Positions 1 to 8,391 of a DNA stretch of 64,000 bases are shown here, piece after piece. Location of the stretch: contig JAPSLP010000010.1 in NCBI GenBank assembly GCA_031180665.1, positions 1-64,000 of the forward strand, given 5' to 3'. The first letter of the stretch is position 1. The number at the start of each line of letters is the position of its first letter. This stretch comes from Cupriavidus sp. (lineage in GTDB: Bacteria; Pseudomonadota; Gammaproteobacteria; Burkholderiales; Burkholderiaceae). Under the pieces are notes generated by a model that ran no database searches, had not been told where the DNA came from, and saw nothing but the letters and a program-made list of their open reading frames with translations. A program made the translations under genes and the position numbers.

Positions 1-1
1 T

Positions 2-142
2 GGCGCGCTGCGCATCGTGCCGCTGCGGCTGTCGGGCTTCGGCTCGGTGTCGATGTATTGGCGCGAGGACAGCTTCCGCCGCGGCGCGGTGGTGGCCGCG
101 CTCGATGCCTTGCGCGAAGCGGGCGGGAAAGGCAGCCTGTGA
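2..142 (+). CDS. LysR-family regulator, C-terminal fragment (cut by window edge)
   Basis: The window opens inside a plus-strand frame of 46 codons that ends in TGA. The peptide contains SMYWREDSFRRG followed by a helical tail (ALDALREAG). This is typical of the last strand and helix of the LysR substrate-binding domain, where a Y/W-W-R-x-D-S pattern is common. The gene continues to the left. It is followed by a Bug receptor on the same strand 136 nt downstream, so it may regulate it. The family call rests on a short stretch only, and the effector cannot be inferred. Confidence 0.6.
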   Translation, partial: GALRIVPLRLSGFGSVSMYWREDSFRRGAVVAALDALREAGGKGSL

Positions 143-278
143 CGGCGGTCTGCCTTCTAGAACGGCCTCACGCGCACAGTGCCGATTGGATATGATGGCG
201 CCCGCCGGCTTGCATCGACCTGCGAGCCGCAACAACGACAACAACGATCGCAAATACCACACAAAAGGAGACCGCCCC

Positions 279-1289
279 ATGACGCCCATGACGCCTCGCG
301 CCAGCCATCTTCCCCGCCGCACCGTTCTCGCCATCGCGCTCGCCGGCCTGGCCACGGCAATGCTTGGACTGCCGAAGCCCGCCAGCGCGGCCGATTACCC
401 GGCCAAGCCGATCCGCTTCATCGTGCCCTACGCTGCGGGCGGCACCACCGATCTGGTGGCGCGTACCGTCGGCCAACGTGTCGCCGAGAAGCTGGGCCAG
501 CCCGTGGTGATCGAAAACCGGCCCGGCGCCGGCGGCAATATCGGCATGGAGGCCGTGGCAAAGGCGGCGCCGGACGGCTATACGATCGGCTTCGGCGCGA
601 TCTCGACCAATGCGCTGAACCCGCATATCTACAAGGCGATGCCCTTCGATCCGCGTCGCGATTTCACCGCGGTGAGCCTGCTCGGCACCTCCACCATCGT
701 GCTGGAGGTCGGCAATCAGCTGCCGGTCAAGACCGTCGCCGAACTGGTGGCGTGGGCCAAGCGCAATCCCGGGCTGACTTATGCAACCGCGGGCACCGGC
801 ACCTCGATGCATCTTGCCGGCGCGATGTTTGCGCAGATGACGGGCACCAACCTGACCCACGTCCCGTACAAGGGCAGCAGCCCGGCAATCAACGACATGC
901 TTGGCGGGCATATTCCCGTGATGTTCGACAACCTGCCGGCCTCGCTGCCGCATATCCAGGCCGGCAAGCTGCGGGCGCTGGCGGTGGCGGGCAGCACGCG
1001 CTCGCCGGCATTGCCCAATGTGCCGACGCTGGCCGAGGCGGGACTGGCCGGCTATTCGGTCGAGCCGTGGTTCGGCGTGTACGGGCCTGCCGGCATGCCG
1101 GCCGACATCGTACAGAAGCTCAATGCGGCGTTCGTCGAGGCGCTGGGCAGTGCGCCCGTGCGCGACAAGCTGGTGCAGGCCGGCTTCAATCCGAAGTCGT
1201 CGAGCGCCGCGGAGCTGCAATCGCTGACGCAGGCGGAATACGAGAAATTCGGCAAGGTGGCGCGCAGCGCGAATATCACGGTGGATTGA
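279..1289 (+). CDS. Bug/TctC-family periplasmic solute-binding protein (1st copy)
   Basis: A 336-residue exported receptor of the Bug family, which normally captures carboxylates for tripartite tricarboxylate transporters. A strong ribosome-binding site (AAAGGAG, 264-270) fixes the ATG at 279. A signal peptide with a twin-Arg-like RR, a hydrophobic core and an ASAA cleavage region is followed by the hallmark start YPAKPIRFIVPYAAGGTTD. Other hallmarks are VVIENRPGAGGNIG, APDGYT, the HVPYKG motif and a late PNVPTLAEAGL. No tctA or tctB membrane genes are nearby. The upstream LysR tail may be its regulator. The ligand is unknown. Confidence 0.92.
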   Translation: MTPMTPRASHLPRRTVLAIALAGLATAMLGLPKPASAADYPAKPIRFIVPYAAGGTTDLVARTVGQRVAEKLGQPVVIENRPGAGGNIGMEAVAKAAPDGYTIGFGAISTNALNPHIYKAMPFDPRRDFTAVSLLGTSTIVLEVGNQLPVKTVAELVAWAKRNPGLTYATAGTGTSMHLAGAMFAQMTGTNLTHVPYKGSSPAINDMLGGHIPVMFDNLPASLPHIQAGKLRALAVAGSTRSPALPNVPTLAEAGLAGYSVEPWFGVYGPAGMPADIVQKLNAAFVEALGSAPVRDKLVQAGFNPKSSSAAELQSLTQAEYEKFGKVARSANITVD

Positions 1290-1339
1290 GCGCGCCGATG
1301 CGGTAGCGAAGCACGGACATCGACACGCCGGTCGCGTAC

Positions 1340-1355
1340 CTGTATATTTATACAG
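1340..1355 (+). promoter_or_regulatory. LexA (SOS) box
   Basis: The 16-mer CTGTATATTTATACAG fits the classical CTGT-N8-ACAG LexA operator with an AT-rich centre. It is an inverted repeat apart from its centre and stands out in GC-rich surroundings. It lies 97 bp upstream of the helicase start at 1453 and about 50 bp after the Bug stop, so the helicase is the obvious target. LexA binding is inferred from the match and was not tested. Confidence 0.85.
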
Positions 1356-1366
1356 TCCATTTCGGG

Positions 1367-1431
1367 GCCAACAAACGGTCCCAACGAACGGTCCCAACGA
1401 ACGGCCCCAACGAACGGCTCCACCGAAATGG
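1367..1431 (+). repeat. 13-bp tandem repeat, about five units, in the helicase leader
   Basis: Units start at 1367, 1380, 1393, 1406 and 1419 with the consensus CCCAACGAACGGY. The first and last units are degenerate. The array fills the interval between the LexA box and the helicase start codon, so a gain or loss of units would change the operator-to-gene distance and the leader length, but not a protein. Confidence 0.85.
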
Positions 1432-1452
1432 CGCGATCCCCAGCCGTTACCG

Positions 1453-3855
1453 ATGTCCGCCGCCGCTACTCAGCCCGATTCTCCCGCCACCGCCCAGGAC
1501 CGGCTCCCCGCTTTGCAATGCGGGCAGGGCGAGCCTGCCGTCGCGACCGACGGCGAACCCCGCTACATCGTCGCGGTCTGCACGCTGTGCGAATTCACCG
1601 CCCGCGCGGGAGATCTGGACCTGCGGTTCACGCCTTCGCCGACCGCGCAGGAAGGCATCGCCGGCCATGCCACCGTGACGTCCCGCCGGCCCGCCGGCTA
1701 TCGGACCGAAATCGCGCTGAGCGCAGACTTCGGTCCGCTGCGCGTGCGCGGCCGTGCCGACGGCTACGACCCAGCCCTGCGGCGGCTCGAGGAAATCAAG
1801 ACCGTGCGTGGGGATGCCGCCGAGGTGCCGGCGCATCATCGGCATCTGCATTGGGCACAGGCCAAGGTCTACGGCTGGCTGATGTGCCGGCGCGAGGCGC
1901 TGGACGACATCGAGATCGCGGTCGTCTATTTCGATATCGTCAGTGGACGCGAGCGCGCCGAGGCGCAGCGTTTTACGGCGGCGGCGCTGCGCGAATGCTT
2001 CGAGGCGCAATGCCGTGCCTTTATCGGCTGGGCCGAGCAGGAACTGGCGCATCGCGCCGCGCGCGATCTGTCGCTGGACTCGCTCGCCTTTCCGCATGCC
2101 GGGTTTCGGGCCGGCCAGCGCGAACTCGCCGAATCGGTCTATCGCGCCAATCTCTCCGGCCGCTGCCTGCTCGCGCAGGCGCCCACCGGCATCGGGAAGA
2201 CCGTCGGCACGATCTTCCCCGCGCTGAAGGCGATGCCAAAGCAGAAGATCGACAAGCTGTTCGTCTTGTCGGCCCGCTCGACGGGCCGGTCGCTGGCGCT
2301 GGAAGCCGCGCGCGGGCTGGCCTCGCAGCGGCAAGCGATGCCGCTGCGCGTGCTCGAGATGGTCGCCCGCGACAAGGCCTGCGAATATCCGCGCCGTGCC
2401 TGCCACGGCGAAGCCTGTCCGCTTGCGCGCGGCTTTCATGACCGGCTGCCCGCGGCGCGTGCGCAGGCGGCGCAGCGGACGATGCTGGACCGCGCCCAAC
2501 TCCGCGAGATCGCGCTGGCCCACGACATCTGTCCGTACTACCTGAGCCAGGAAATGGCGCGCTGGAGCGATGTGGTGGTGGCCGACTACAACTACTACTT
2601 CGACCGCACCGCGCTGCTGCATGCCTTTGCGCTGCATGACGGCTGGCGCGTCAGCGTGCTGGTCGACGAGGCCCATCAGCTGCCGGAGCGTGCGCGCGAC
2701 ATGTACAGCGCCACGCTGGATCAGGACGAATTCCGCGCGCTGCGGCGGCAGGCGCCCGCCGAATTGCGCCGCGCGTTCGATCGCGTTGGTCGTCAATGGA
2801 ATACCGCGGCGAAGGCGCTGGTCGGCGACTATCAGGCTGAGGCCAAGGTCCCGCCGCCGTTGCTCGATGCCTTCGAGGGGCTGTGCGCCGCCTTGCTGCA
2901 GCGGTTCACGGAGCGGCCCACCGAACAGGACCCGGCACTGCAGCGCTTCTATTTCGATGTGCTGCAGTTCTGCCGGCTCGCCGAGCAGATCGGTCCGCAT
3001 TCCATTTTCGACATGACGCGTATGCCGGCGCGCGGTGCGCACGGCAATGTCCGTGTGGGGGTGCGCAACCTGGTGCCCGCGCATTTCCTGCGGCCGCGGC
3101 TGGCGGCGGCGCATTCGGTTTCGCTGTTCTCCGCCACGCTGGCGCCGGCCACCTACTACGCCGATATGCTGGGCCTGCCCGAGCGATGGGTCTGGCAGGA
3201 GGTGCCGTCGCCATTCCAGCCGGAGCAGCTGCGCGTTCGCGTCGCCTCGCATATCTCGACCCGCTTCGCGCATCGGCAACGCTCGCTGCCCGATATCGTC
3301 GAACTGATCGCCGCGCAGTATCGCGAGAGTCCGGGCAACTACCTCGCCTTCTTCAGCAGCCACGACTACCTGCGCGATGCGCTGGCGCTGTTTACGCAGC
3401 GGCACGCCGATATCCCGAACTGGTCGCAGGCCCGCGGCATGGGCGAGGGCGAGCAGGCCGAATTCCTCGCCGCCTTTCAGCCAGGCGGCCGCGGCGTGGG
3501 CTTTGCCGTATTGGGAGGCCCGTTTGCCGAGGGCGTCGATCTTCCCGGCGACCGGCTGATCGGCGCCTTCGTCGCCACGCTTGGCTTGCCACAATTCAAT
3601 CCGGTCAACGAGCAGCTACGCACCCGGCTGGAGGACACGTTCGGCGATGGCTATGCCTACGCGTATCTGTATCCGGGCTTGCGCAAGGTCGTGCAGGCGG
3701 CCGGCAGGGTGATCCGCACCAGCGAGGACCGCGGCGTGGTGTATCTGATCGACGACCGTTTTGCGCAGCCGTCGGTGCGGGAGTTGTTGCCGGCCTGGTG
3801 GCGGGTAGAAACCTGGCCGTCGCGTTTTGTTTCAGCGAACATCTACGGTCCTTAG
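1453..3855 (+). CDS. XPD/DinG-like Fe-S DNA helicase with N-terminal RecB/Cas4-type nuclease domain
   Basis: A protein of 800 residues. Residues about 60-175 carry a PD-(D/E)xK pattern of the RecB/Cas4 kind: H72, D103 in RADGYD, E114-I-K116, then Q136-xxx-Y140. The helicase part has Walker A APTGIGKT (243-250), a DEAH box (405-408), QAAGR motif VI (from 748), and four cysteines C310, C317, C322 and C360. The cysteines are spaced like the 4Fe-4S cluster of XPD/DinG helicases. The likely role is ATP-driven 5'-3' unwinding coupled to DNA cleavage in repair. A LexA box upstream suggests induction by DNA damage. There is no clear ribosome-binding site at the ATG, so the start is uncertain by some codons. 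It is monocistronic. Confidence 0.88.
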   Translation: MSAAATQPDSPATAQDRLPALQCGQGEPAVATDGEPRYIVAVCTLCEFTARAGDLDLRFTPSPTAQEGIAGHATVTSRRPAGYRTEIALSADFGPLRVRGRADGYDPALRRLEEIKTVRGDAAEVPAHHRHLHWAQAKVYGWLMCRREALDDIEIAVVYFDIVSGRERAEAQRFTAAALRECFEAQCRAFIGWAEQELAHRAARDLSLDSLAFPHAGFRAGQRELAESVYRANLSGRCLLAQAPTGIGKTVGTIFPALKAMPKQKIDKLFVLSARSTGRSLALEAARGLASQRQAMPLRVLEMVARDKACEYPRRACHGEACPLARGFHDRLPAARAQAAQRTMLDRAQLREIALAHDICPYYLSQEMARWSDVVVADYNYYFDRTALLHAFALHDGWRVSVLVDEAHQLPERARDMYSATLDQDEFRALRRQAPAELRRAFDRVGRQWNTAAKALVGDYQAEAKVPPPLLDAFEGLCAALLQRFTERPTEQDPALQRFYFDVLQFCRLAEQIGPHSIFDMTRMPARGAHGNVRVGVRNLVPAHFLRPRLAAAHSVSLFSATLAPATYYADMLGLPERWVWQEVPSPFQPEQLRVRVASHISTRFAHRQRSLPDIVELIAAQYRESPGNYLAFFSSHDYLRDALALFTQRHADIPNWSQARGMGEGEQAEFLAAFQPGGRGVGFAVLGGPFAEGVDLPGDRLIGAFVATLGLPQFNPVNEQLRTRLEDTFGDGYAYAYLYPGLRKVVQAAGRVIRTSEDRGVVYLIDDRFAQPSVRELLPAWWRVETWPSRFVSANIYGP

Positions 3856-3870
3856 CCACGGAGAACGCCA

Positions 3871-4096
3871 ATGCGCATAGAAGTGGGGAACCAGTTTGGC
3901 CATCCGCCTTCCGAACAGCATCGTGGAGCTGCTGGAATTGCGCGAGGGGGACCACGTCGAAATTGTTGTCGACAATTCGGGCAGTTCGCCAAGGCGCAGG
4001 AGTCGGGACGCAGATGCGTTGTTGGAGCGCGTGCGAACTTTCCGCGGACGACTACCCGCGGATTTCAAGTTCGGTCGCGGCCAGGACATGAGGTAG
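3871..4096 (+). pseudogene. Frame-broken AbrB/MazE-type antitoxin without a toxin partner
   Basis: The ATG at 3871 gives MRIE and then leaves frame. The next frame reads KWGTSLAIRLPNSIVELL and EGDHVEIVV, the swapped-hairpin DNA-binding domain of MazE/VapB-type antitoxins. It ends GRLPADFKFGRGQ, the usual toxin-binding tail of such proteins. A stop (3878-3880) closes that frame upstream. One extra base near 3880 would explain the break, since its removal gives MRIKWGTSLAIRLP. A TTG at 3896 could start a 66-residue product lacking the first strand. No PIN-domain or MazF-like toxin follows, because the next gene is convergent. It is best seen as a decaying orphan antitoxin. Confidence 0.75.
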
Positions 4097-4119
4097 GCGA
4101 ACTGACGGACAATGCGAGC

Positions 4120-4938
4120 CTATGCGTACTTCCCCGTCAACCCGCCATCCACCACCATCTCCGTCCCCGTGACATACGCCGCCGCGTCCGAAGCCAAAAA
4201 GGCGCAGGCGTAAGCCACGTCCCAGGCCGTTCCCATCCGCTGCACTGGTACCTGCCTTGCCCGCGCCGCGCGCGCTTCGTCGAGGTCGTTGTCGGAGAAC
4301 ATCTTCGCCACGGTATGCGCGATCCGGGGCGTATCGATCAAGCCGGGGACCACCGTGTTGGCGCGGATGCCATGCGAGGCGTATTGCTGGGCCAGCATGC
4401 GCGTGAACTGGATCACCGCCGCCTTGGTGACGCAGTACGACAGGTGCGGATAGCCGAGATAGCGCAGCCCCGCGACCGAGGAAATGGTCACGATGGCGCC
4501 GCGCCGGCGCGCGATCATCTCGGGTAGTACCTGTTGCGATGCCAGCAGCAGGCTGCGGACGTTGACGTTGTGCGCCTGGTCGAAATCGGCGACCGCGGTG
4601 TCGAGGGGCCCGCCCGGCTTGCCGATGCCGACGTTGTGATGCAGCACGTCGATCGCCCCAAAGCGCGCACGCGCCTCGGCGAACAGACGCTCGACCTCCG
4701 GCTCGACCGCGACGTCGCCGACGAACGTCTCGGCGATGCCGCCCGCCGCGCGGATCAGCGCCGTGGTCTCCTCGGCGGACGATGCATCGCGATCGACCAC
4801 GCAGACGCGAGCGCCGAGGCGCGCATAGGTCAGGCTGGCGGCGCGGCCGATGCTCCAGCCAGGACCGGCGGAACCGGCGCCGGCGACGAACACGGTTCGG
4901 TCGGCGAGGCTCAGGGGGAGCGCGGGCAGGTCTGTCAC
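4120..4938 (-). CDS. Short-chain dehydrogenase/reductase (SDR)
   Basis: A 272-residue classical SDR. The cofactor motif is an unusually extended GAGSAGPGWSIG near residue 20, with D49 (VVDRD) favouring NAD. N-V-G (HHNVGIG), the catalytic serine in TISSVAG and the YCVTK (YxxxK) motif are present, and the C-terminus has the usual VTGTEMVVDGG. It is the last gene of a four-gene minus-strand operon. Its start codon overlaps the stop of the citrate-synthase-like gene by 4 nt. It probably oxidises or reduces a hydroxy/keto intermediate of the acid handled by that operon. The substrate is unknown. Confidence 0.9.
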   Translation of the reverse strand: MTDLPALPLSLADRTVFVAGAGSAGPGWSIGRAASLTYARLGARVCVVDRDASSAEETTALIRAAGGIAETFVGDVAVEPEVERLFAEARARFGAIDVLHHNVGIGKPGGPLDTAVADFDQAHNVNVRSLLLASQQVLPEMIARRRGAIVTISSVAGLRYLGYPHLSYCVTKAAVIQFTRMLAQQYASHGIRANTVVPGLIDTPRIAHTVAKMFSDNDLDEARAARARQVPVQRMGTAWDVAYACAFLASDAAAYVTGTEMVVDGGLTGKYA

Positions 4939-5717
4939 GATGCCTCTCCCGTCGACGCGTTGCCGACATAGGGAATCGCGTGTTCGACGGTGTCCCAGAT
5001 ATAGCGGCCGGAAGGGCTCTGCTGTTCCTCGACGATATGCGCGACCAGCCCGGCCGCGCGCGAGATCACCGCGAAACCGCGCATCACCGCGGTCGGCACG
5101 CCGATCTCGCCCAGCAGCGCCGCCACCGCACCGGTGGCGTTGATCGTGATCGGCCGGCCTGCGGCTTCGTCGACGGCGGCGGACAGCTGCTTGAGCGCGC
5201 GAATCCGCTCGCCGCCCAGCTCCGGCTCGGCCTCGGCCAATTCGATCAGCTTGTACGCGCGCGGATCGACCGGCTTGTGCAGATGATGGCCAAAGCCGGG
5301 CACGGGGCTTCTGCTTTCCTTGTAGTGGCGGGCGATGGCGCGGGCTTCGGCCTCGGGGTCGCCGGCGGCAAGTACCCGGTCGAGCAGCTGGGAGCAGTTC
5401 TCCATGGTGCCGACGAAGGAGCTGCCGACCGCCAGCAAGCCGGCGGAAACGGCGCCCTGCAAATTCTCCGGCGCGCTCATATAGATGAGCCGCGTCGCGA
5501 TGGCGCTCGGCGTCAGCCCGTGTTCCATCAGCACGATCAGCACGACATCGGTGATTCGCATATCGACCGGCCGCGGCGTGCGGCCCAGAATCTGCATCAG
5601 CATCACCTCGGTAAACGTCTTCTTGCCCATCAGGTCATTGACCAGATCGGCGTCGCGGTAGTGCAGGCTCGTCAGCGTATGCGTGCAAAGGCGGGTCACG
5701 GGCTTGGGGGCGGTCAT
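4935..5717 (-). CDS. Citrate-synthase-like protein (probable citryl-CoA lyase type)
   Basis: A 260-residue member of the citrate synthase superfamily, much shorter than true citrate synthase (about 430 residues). It has LMEHGLTPSA early, GSSFVGTMEN, and the active-site GFGHHLHKPVDPRA (equivalent to GFGHR in citrate synthase). Short proteins of this kind are usually annotated as citryl-CoA lyase and would cleave or form a C-C bond next to a CoA thioester. The ATG (AGGGAGA upstream) overlaps the stop of the acyl-CoA synthetase by 4 nt, and its stop overlaps the SDR start by 4 nt. It therefore likely acts right after CoA activation of the same acid. Confidence 0.75.
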   Translation of the reverse strand: MTAPKPVTRLCTHTLTSLHYRDADLVNDLMGKKTFTEVMLMQILGRTPRPVDMRITDVVLIVLMEHGLTPSAIATRLIYMSAPENLQGAVSAGLLAVGSSFVGTMENCSQLLDRVLAAGDPEAEARAIARHYKESRSPVPGFGHHLHKPVDPRAYKLIELAEAEPELGGERIRALKQLSAAVDEAAGRPITINATGAVAALLGEIGVPTAVMRGFAVISRAAGLVAHIVEEQQSPSGRYIWDTVEHAIPYVGNASTGEAS

Positions 5718-7282
5718 GGCTGGTCTCCCTGTTGTGTGGACGCGGTCGCCGACGCGGTGGCGGACTCGGTGACCGACGCATGGGCGAGCGCCCGGTCGCG
5801 TACGGTGTTCTTCAGCACCTTGCCGACGCTGGAGCGTGGCAGGCTTTCGTGGAAGTGGATGCGCTTGGGCGTGGGCACCGGCCCAAGGCGTTCGCGCACG
5901 AAGGCGATCAGCTCCGATTCGCTCGGTGGCTGGCAGCCTTCGCGCAATTGAACGGCGGCGTGCACGGCCTCGCCCCATTTCTCGTCGGGTACACCGAACA
6001 CCGCGCATTCATGGACGGCGGGGTGCTGGCCGAGCGCGTTCTCGACATCGATCGGATAGACGTTGAAGCCGCCGGTGATGACGACCTCGCGCAACCGGTC
6101 CTTCAGATAGAGATAGCCGCGTTCGTCGATCAGGCCGCGATCGCCGGTATGGAGCCAGCCGCCGATGATGGTCGCCTCGGTCAGATCGGGGCGCCGCCAG
6201 TAGCCGGTCATCACCAGGTCGCCGCGAGCGACGACCTCGCCGGTCTGTCCGGGCGGCAACAGCGTGCCGTCGGGCGCCATGATGCCGACCTCGCTGAACC
6301 ACGTGGTTCGTCCGACCGAGGCCAGATTGCGCTCGTCCTGGAAATCCTCGGGCCGCAGCACAGTCAGCAGTTGCGGCGCCTCGGTCTGTCCGTAGGTCGT
6401 GCCGACCACCGGGCCGAAGAACGCACGCGCCTGGCGGATCTTCTCGGGCGGCATTGGCGCGCCACCGTAGATCAGCCGGCGCAGCGCGGGATAGTCGCCG
6501 CGCGACGTGCCTGGCAGCGCCATCAGCATGTAGATCAGCGTCGGCGGCATGAAGGACACCGTGCCGCGACGGTCGCGAAACGCGGCGCGGACCGCCTCGG
6601 CGCCGCTGCCGTCCAGGATCACGTGGCAGCCGCCTTGCGCCAGGATCGGCAGCACATAGGTGGAAGTGCCGTGCGTGATCGGGGCGGCCATCACATAGCG
6701 ATCCTCGGCATCGAAGCCCCAGGCATGGATCTGGTTGACGATATTGGCCATCCACGCGCGGTAGGGCTGCATTACGCCCTTGGGCGCGCCGGTGGTGCCG
6801 CCGGTGAATTTGATGGCCTGTGTGGCATTGCGATCCAGATCGAGGCGGGGCCGCGCCGCGCCGGCATGACGAGCGATCATCGCTGACAACGCGTCGCTGC
6901 CGTGGTCTGCGGCGTCCGTGAAGATGCGGGCGCCTGGTGCGCCGTCGAGTAGCGCGGCGCAGGCGCTGTCCACCACCAGAATGCTCGGCTCGGTCGCATC
7001 GACGATGCGGCGCAGTTCTGGCCGCGTGCTCTTCGGATTCAGCGGCACCCAGACCTTGCCGCTGGCCAGCACCGCCAGCAGCGCAACCAGATGCGCGGCG
7101 GAATTGCCGGCGCAGATACCGACGCGGCTCTGCGGTGCGGCATCCAGCGCCAACAGGCCGGCGGCCGCGGCGGCCACGCGCGCCGCCAGTTCGCGATACG
7201 TCAGGCAGCCGTCCGGCGCGTCGATGGCGAGGTTGTCGGGACAGCGGTCAGCGGCCCGCCAGAACAGATCGATCGGAAACAT
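5714..7282 (-). CDS. Class I adenylate-forming acyl-CoA synthetase
   Basis: A 522-residue ANL-superfamily ligase. The AMP-binding signature FTGGTTGAPKG, YGQTEAP, GWLHTGDRG, the hinge KDRLREVVITGG and the C-terminal catalytic lysine in SSVGKVLKN are all present. It activates a carboxylic acid to acyl-AMP and then acyl-CoA. It sits directly downstream of a Bug receptor (8-nt gap) and is coupled to the citrate-synthase-like gene, which suggests import, activation and cleavage of one substrate. The last residues (ESATASATAS) come from three 12-bp tandem units at 5739-5774 and look like recent slippage. Substrate unknown. Confidence 0.9.
   Translation of the reverse strand: MFPIDLFWRAADRCPDNLAIDAPDGCLTYRELAARVAAAAAGLLALDAAPQSRVGICAGNSAAHLVALLAVLASGKVWVPLNPKSTRPELRRIVDATEPSILVVDSACAALLDGAPGARIFTDAADHGSDALSAMIARHAGAARPRLDLDRNATQAIKFTGGTTGAPKGVMQPYRAWMANIVNQIHAWGFDAEDRYVMAAPITHGTSTYVLPILAQGGCHVILDGSGAEAVRAAFRDRRGTVSFMPPTLIYMLMALPGTSRGDYPALRRLIYGGAPMPPEKIRQARAFFGPVVGTTYGQTEAPQLLTVLRPEDFQDERNLASVGRTTWFSEVGIMAPDGTLLPPGQTGEVVARGDLVMTGYWRRPDLTEATIIGGWLHTGDRGLIDERGYLYLKDRLREVVITGGFNVYPIDVENALGQHPAVHECAVFGVPDEKWGEAVHAAVQLREGCQPPSESELIAFVRERLGPVPTPKRIHFHESLPRSSVGKVLKNTVRDRALAHASVTESATASATASTQQGDQP
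5739..5774 (+). repeat. 12-bp tandem repeat, three units, at the 3' end of the acyl-CoA synthetase gene
   Basis: Units start at 5739, 5751 and 5763 with the consensus GACGCGGTSRCS. They encode the alternating Thr/Ala/Ser tail of the ligase on the minus strand. The array sits just before the stop codon, so copy-number changes only lengthen the C-terminus. Confidence 0.75.
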
Positions 7283-7290
7283 GGGACTCC

Positions 7291-8292
7291 TCAGTTCACA
7301 CGGGCGCCGGATTGCTTGACGACGTCGCGCCAGCGCTTGATCTCGGACATCATGAAGGTACGCATCTGCTCCGGCGTGCCCGGTTGCGGATTGGCGGCGA
7401 GGTCCTGCATGCGCTGGCGCACGTCGGGCGCGGCCAGCGCCTTGTTCAGCGCGGCATTGAGCCGGTCCACCACGGGTTTCGGCGTACCGGTGGGCGCCGC
7501 GATCGCAAACCACGACTGCACGTCGAAGCCCGGGTAGCCCGACTCGGCCACGGTCGGCACATCGGGCAGCAACGGAAGACGTTGCGGGCTGGTGACCGCG
7601 ATGGCGCGCAGTCGACCGGCCTTCACGTGGGGCATCGCCGATGGCGTGTTGTCGAACATCGATTGCACCTGCCCGCCGAGCAGGTCGGTGACGGCTGGCG
7701 CGCTGCCGCGATAGGGGACGTGCAGCATATTGATGCCACTGCGCATCCTGAAGATTTCGCCGGACAGATGGATCGACGAGCCGCTGCCCGAGGACGCGAA
7801 CGTGATGCCCGACGACGATTCCCTGGCAAAGCGCAGATAGTCGGCAACGCTCTTGACCGGCAGGCTGGGATTGACCACCAGCACGTTCGGAATCTTGGCG
7901 ATCATGCCGACCGGCTCGAAATCGCTTGCCGGGTCGTAGCCGAGCTTGTCGTAGAGCGACGCATTGATCGTGTTGGCGATGGTGTAGACGTAGAGCGTGT
8001 AGCCGTCCGGCTCCGCCTTGACCACCACCTCGGCGCCGACGTTGCTGTTGGCGCCGGCACGGTTCTCGACGACGACGGGCTTGCCGAGATCTTCGCCGAG
8101 CTTGAGGGCCACCAGGCGCGCCAGCACGTCGGTCGCGCCGCCCGCAGCATAGCCGACCACCAGCCGCACCGGCTTGGTCGGCCAGGTCGGTTGGGCATGG
8201 AGGGAAGGGGAAATGCCGCCCGTCAGCGCGGCAAGCGAAAGCGCAAGGGCACAGCCGAGCAGGCGCCGGCGCGGGGCGTTCCGTACGTTCAT
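7291..8292 (-). CDS. Bug/TctC-family periplasmic solute-binding protein (2nd copy)
   Basis: A 333-residue receptor. The signal peptide (RRRLLGCALALSLAAL, cut near HAQP) is followed by WPTKPVRLVVGYAAGGATD, VVVENRAGANSNVG, EPDGYT, HVPYRGSAP and the late DVPTVAESGYPG of the Bug family. AGGAGA 9-10 nt upstream supports the ATG at 8292. It is the first gene of the operon with the acyl-CoA synthetase, citrate-synthase-like protein and SDR, and is divergent from an IclR regulator. It probably binds the acid that this operon degrades. No transporter membrane subunits are linked. Confidence 0.92.
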   Translation of the reverse strand: MNVRNAPRRRLLGCALALSLAALTGGISPSLHAQPTWPTKPVRLVVGYAAGGATDVLARLVALKLGEDLGKPVVVENRAGANSNVGAEVVVKAEPDGYTLYVYTIANTINASLYDKLGYDPASDFEPVGMIAKIPNVLVVNPSLPVKSVADYLRFARESSSGITFASSGSGSSIHLSGEIFRMRSGINMLHVPYRGSAPAVTDLLGGQVQSMFDNTPSAMPHVKAGRLRAIAVTSPQRLPLLPDVPTVAESGYPGFDVQSWFAIAAPTGTPKPVVDRLNAALNKALAAPDVRQRMQDLAANPQPGTPEQMRTFMMSEIKRWRDVVKQSGARVN

Positions 8293-8391
8293 GATGATTG
8301 TCTCCTGGGTCGATAGCCTCGCCGGGGCGGCCCTCTTGTGGTGTTGGGGCATACTGCGGCCTTGCATATCCCGGCACGGAAATTCTTCCCG

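Noticed and set aside
1447..3594. Long minus-strand open frame opposite the helicase
   Set aside because: Its translation lacks domain motifs and is rich in Arg/Gln/Gly. The opposite strand carries the Walker, DEAH and nuclease motifs.
8378..8389. GGAAATTCTTCC as an IclR operator
   Set aside because: Only 4-bp arms, and it lies in the ribosome-binding region immediately before the iclR ATG. Too weak to call, though it loosely resembles the E. coli IclR site.
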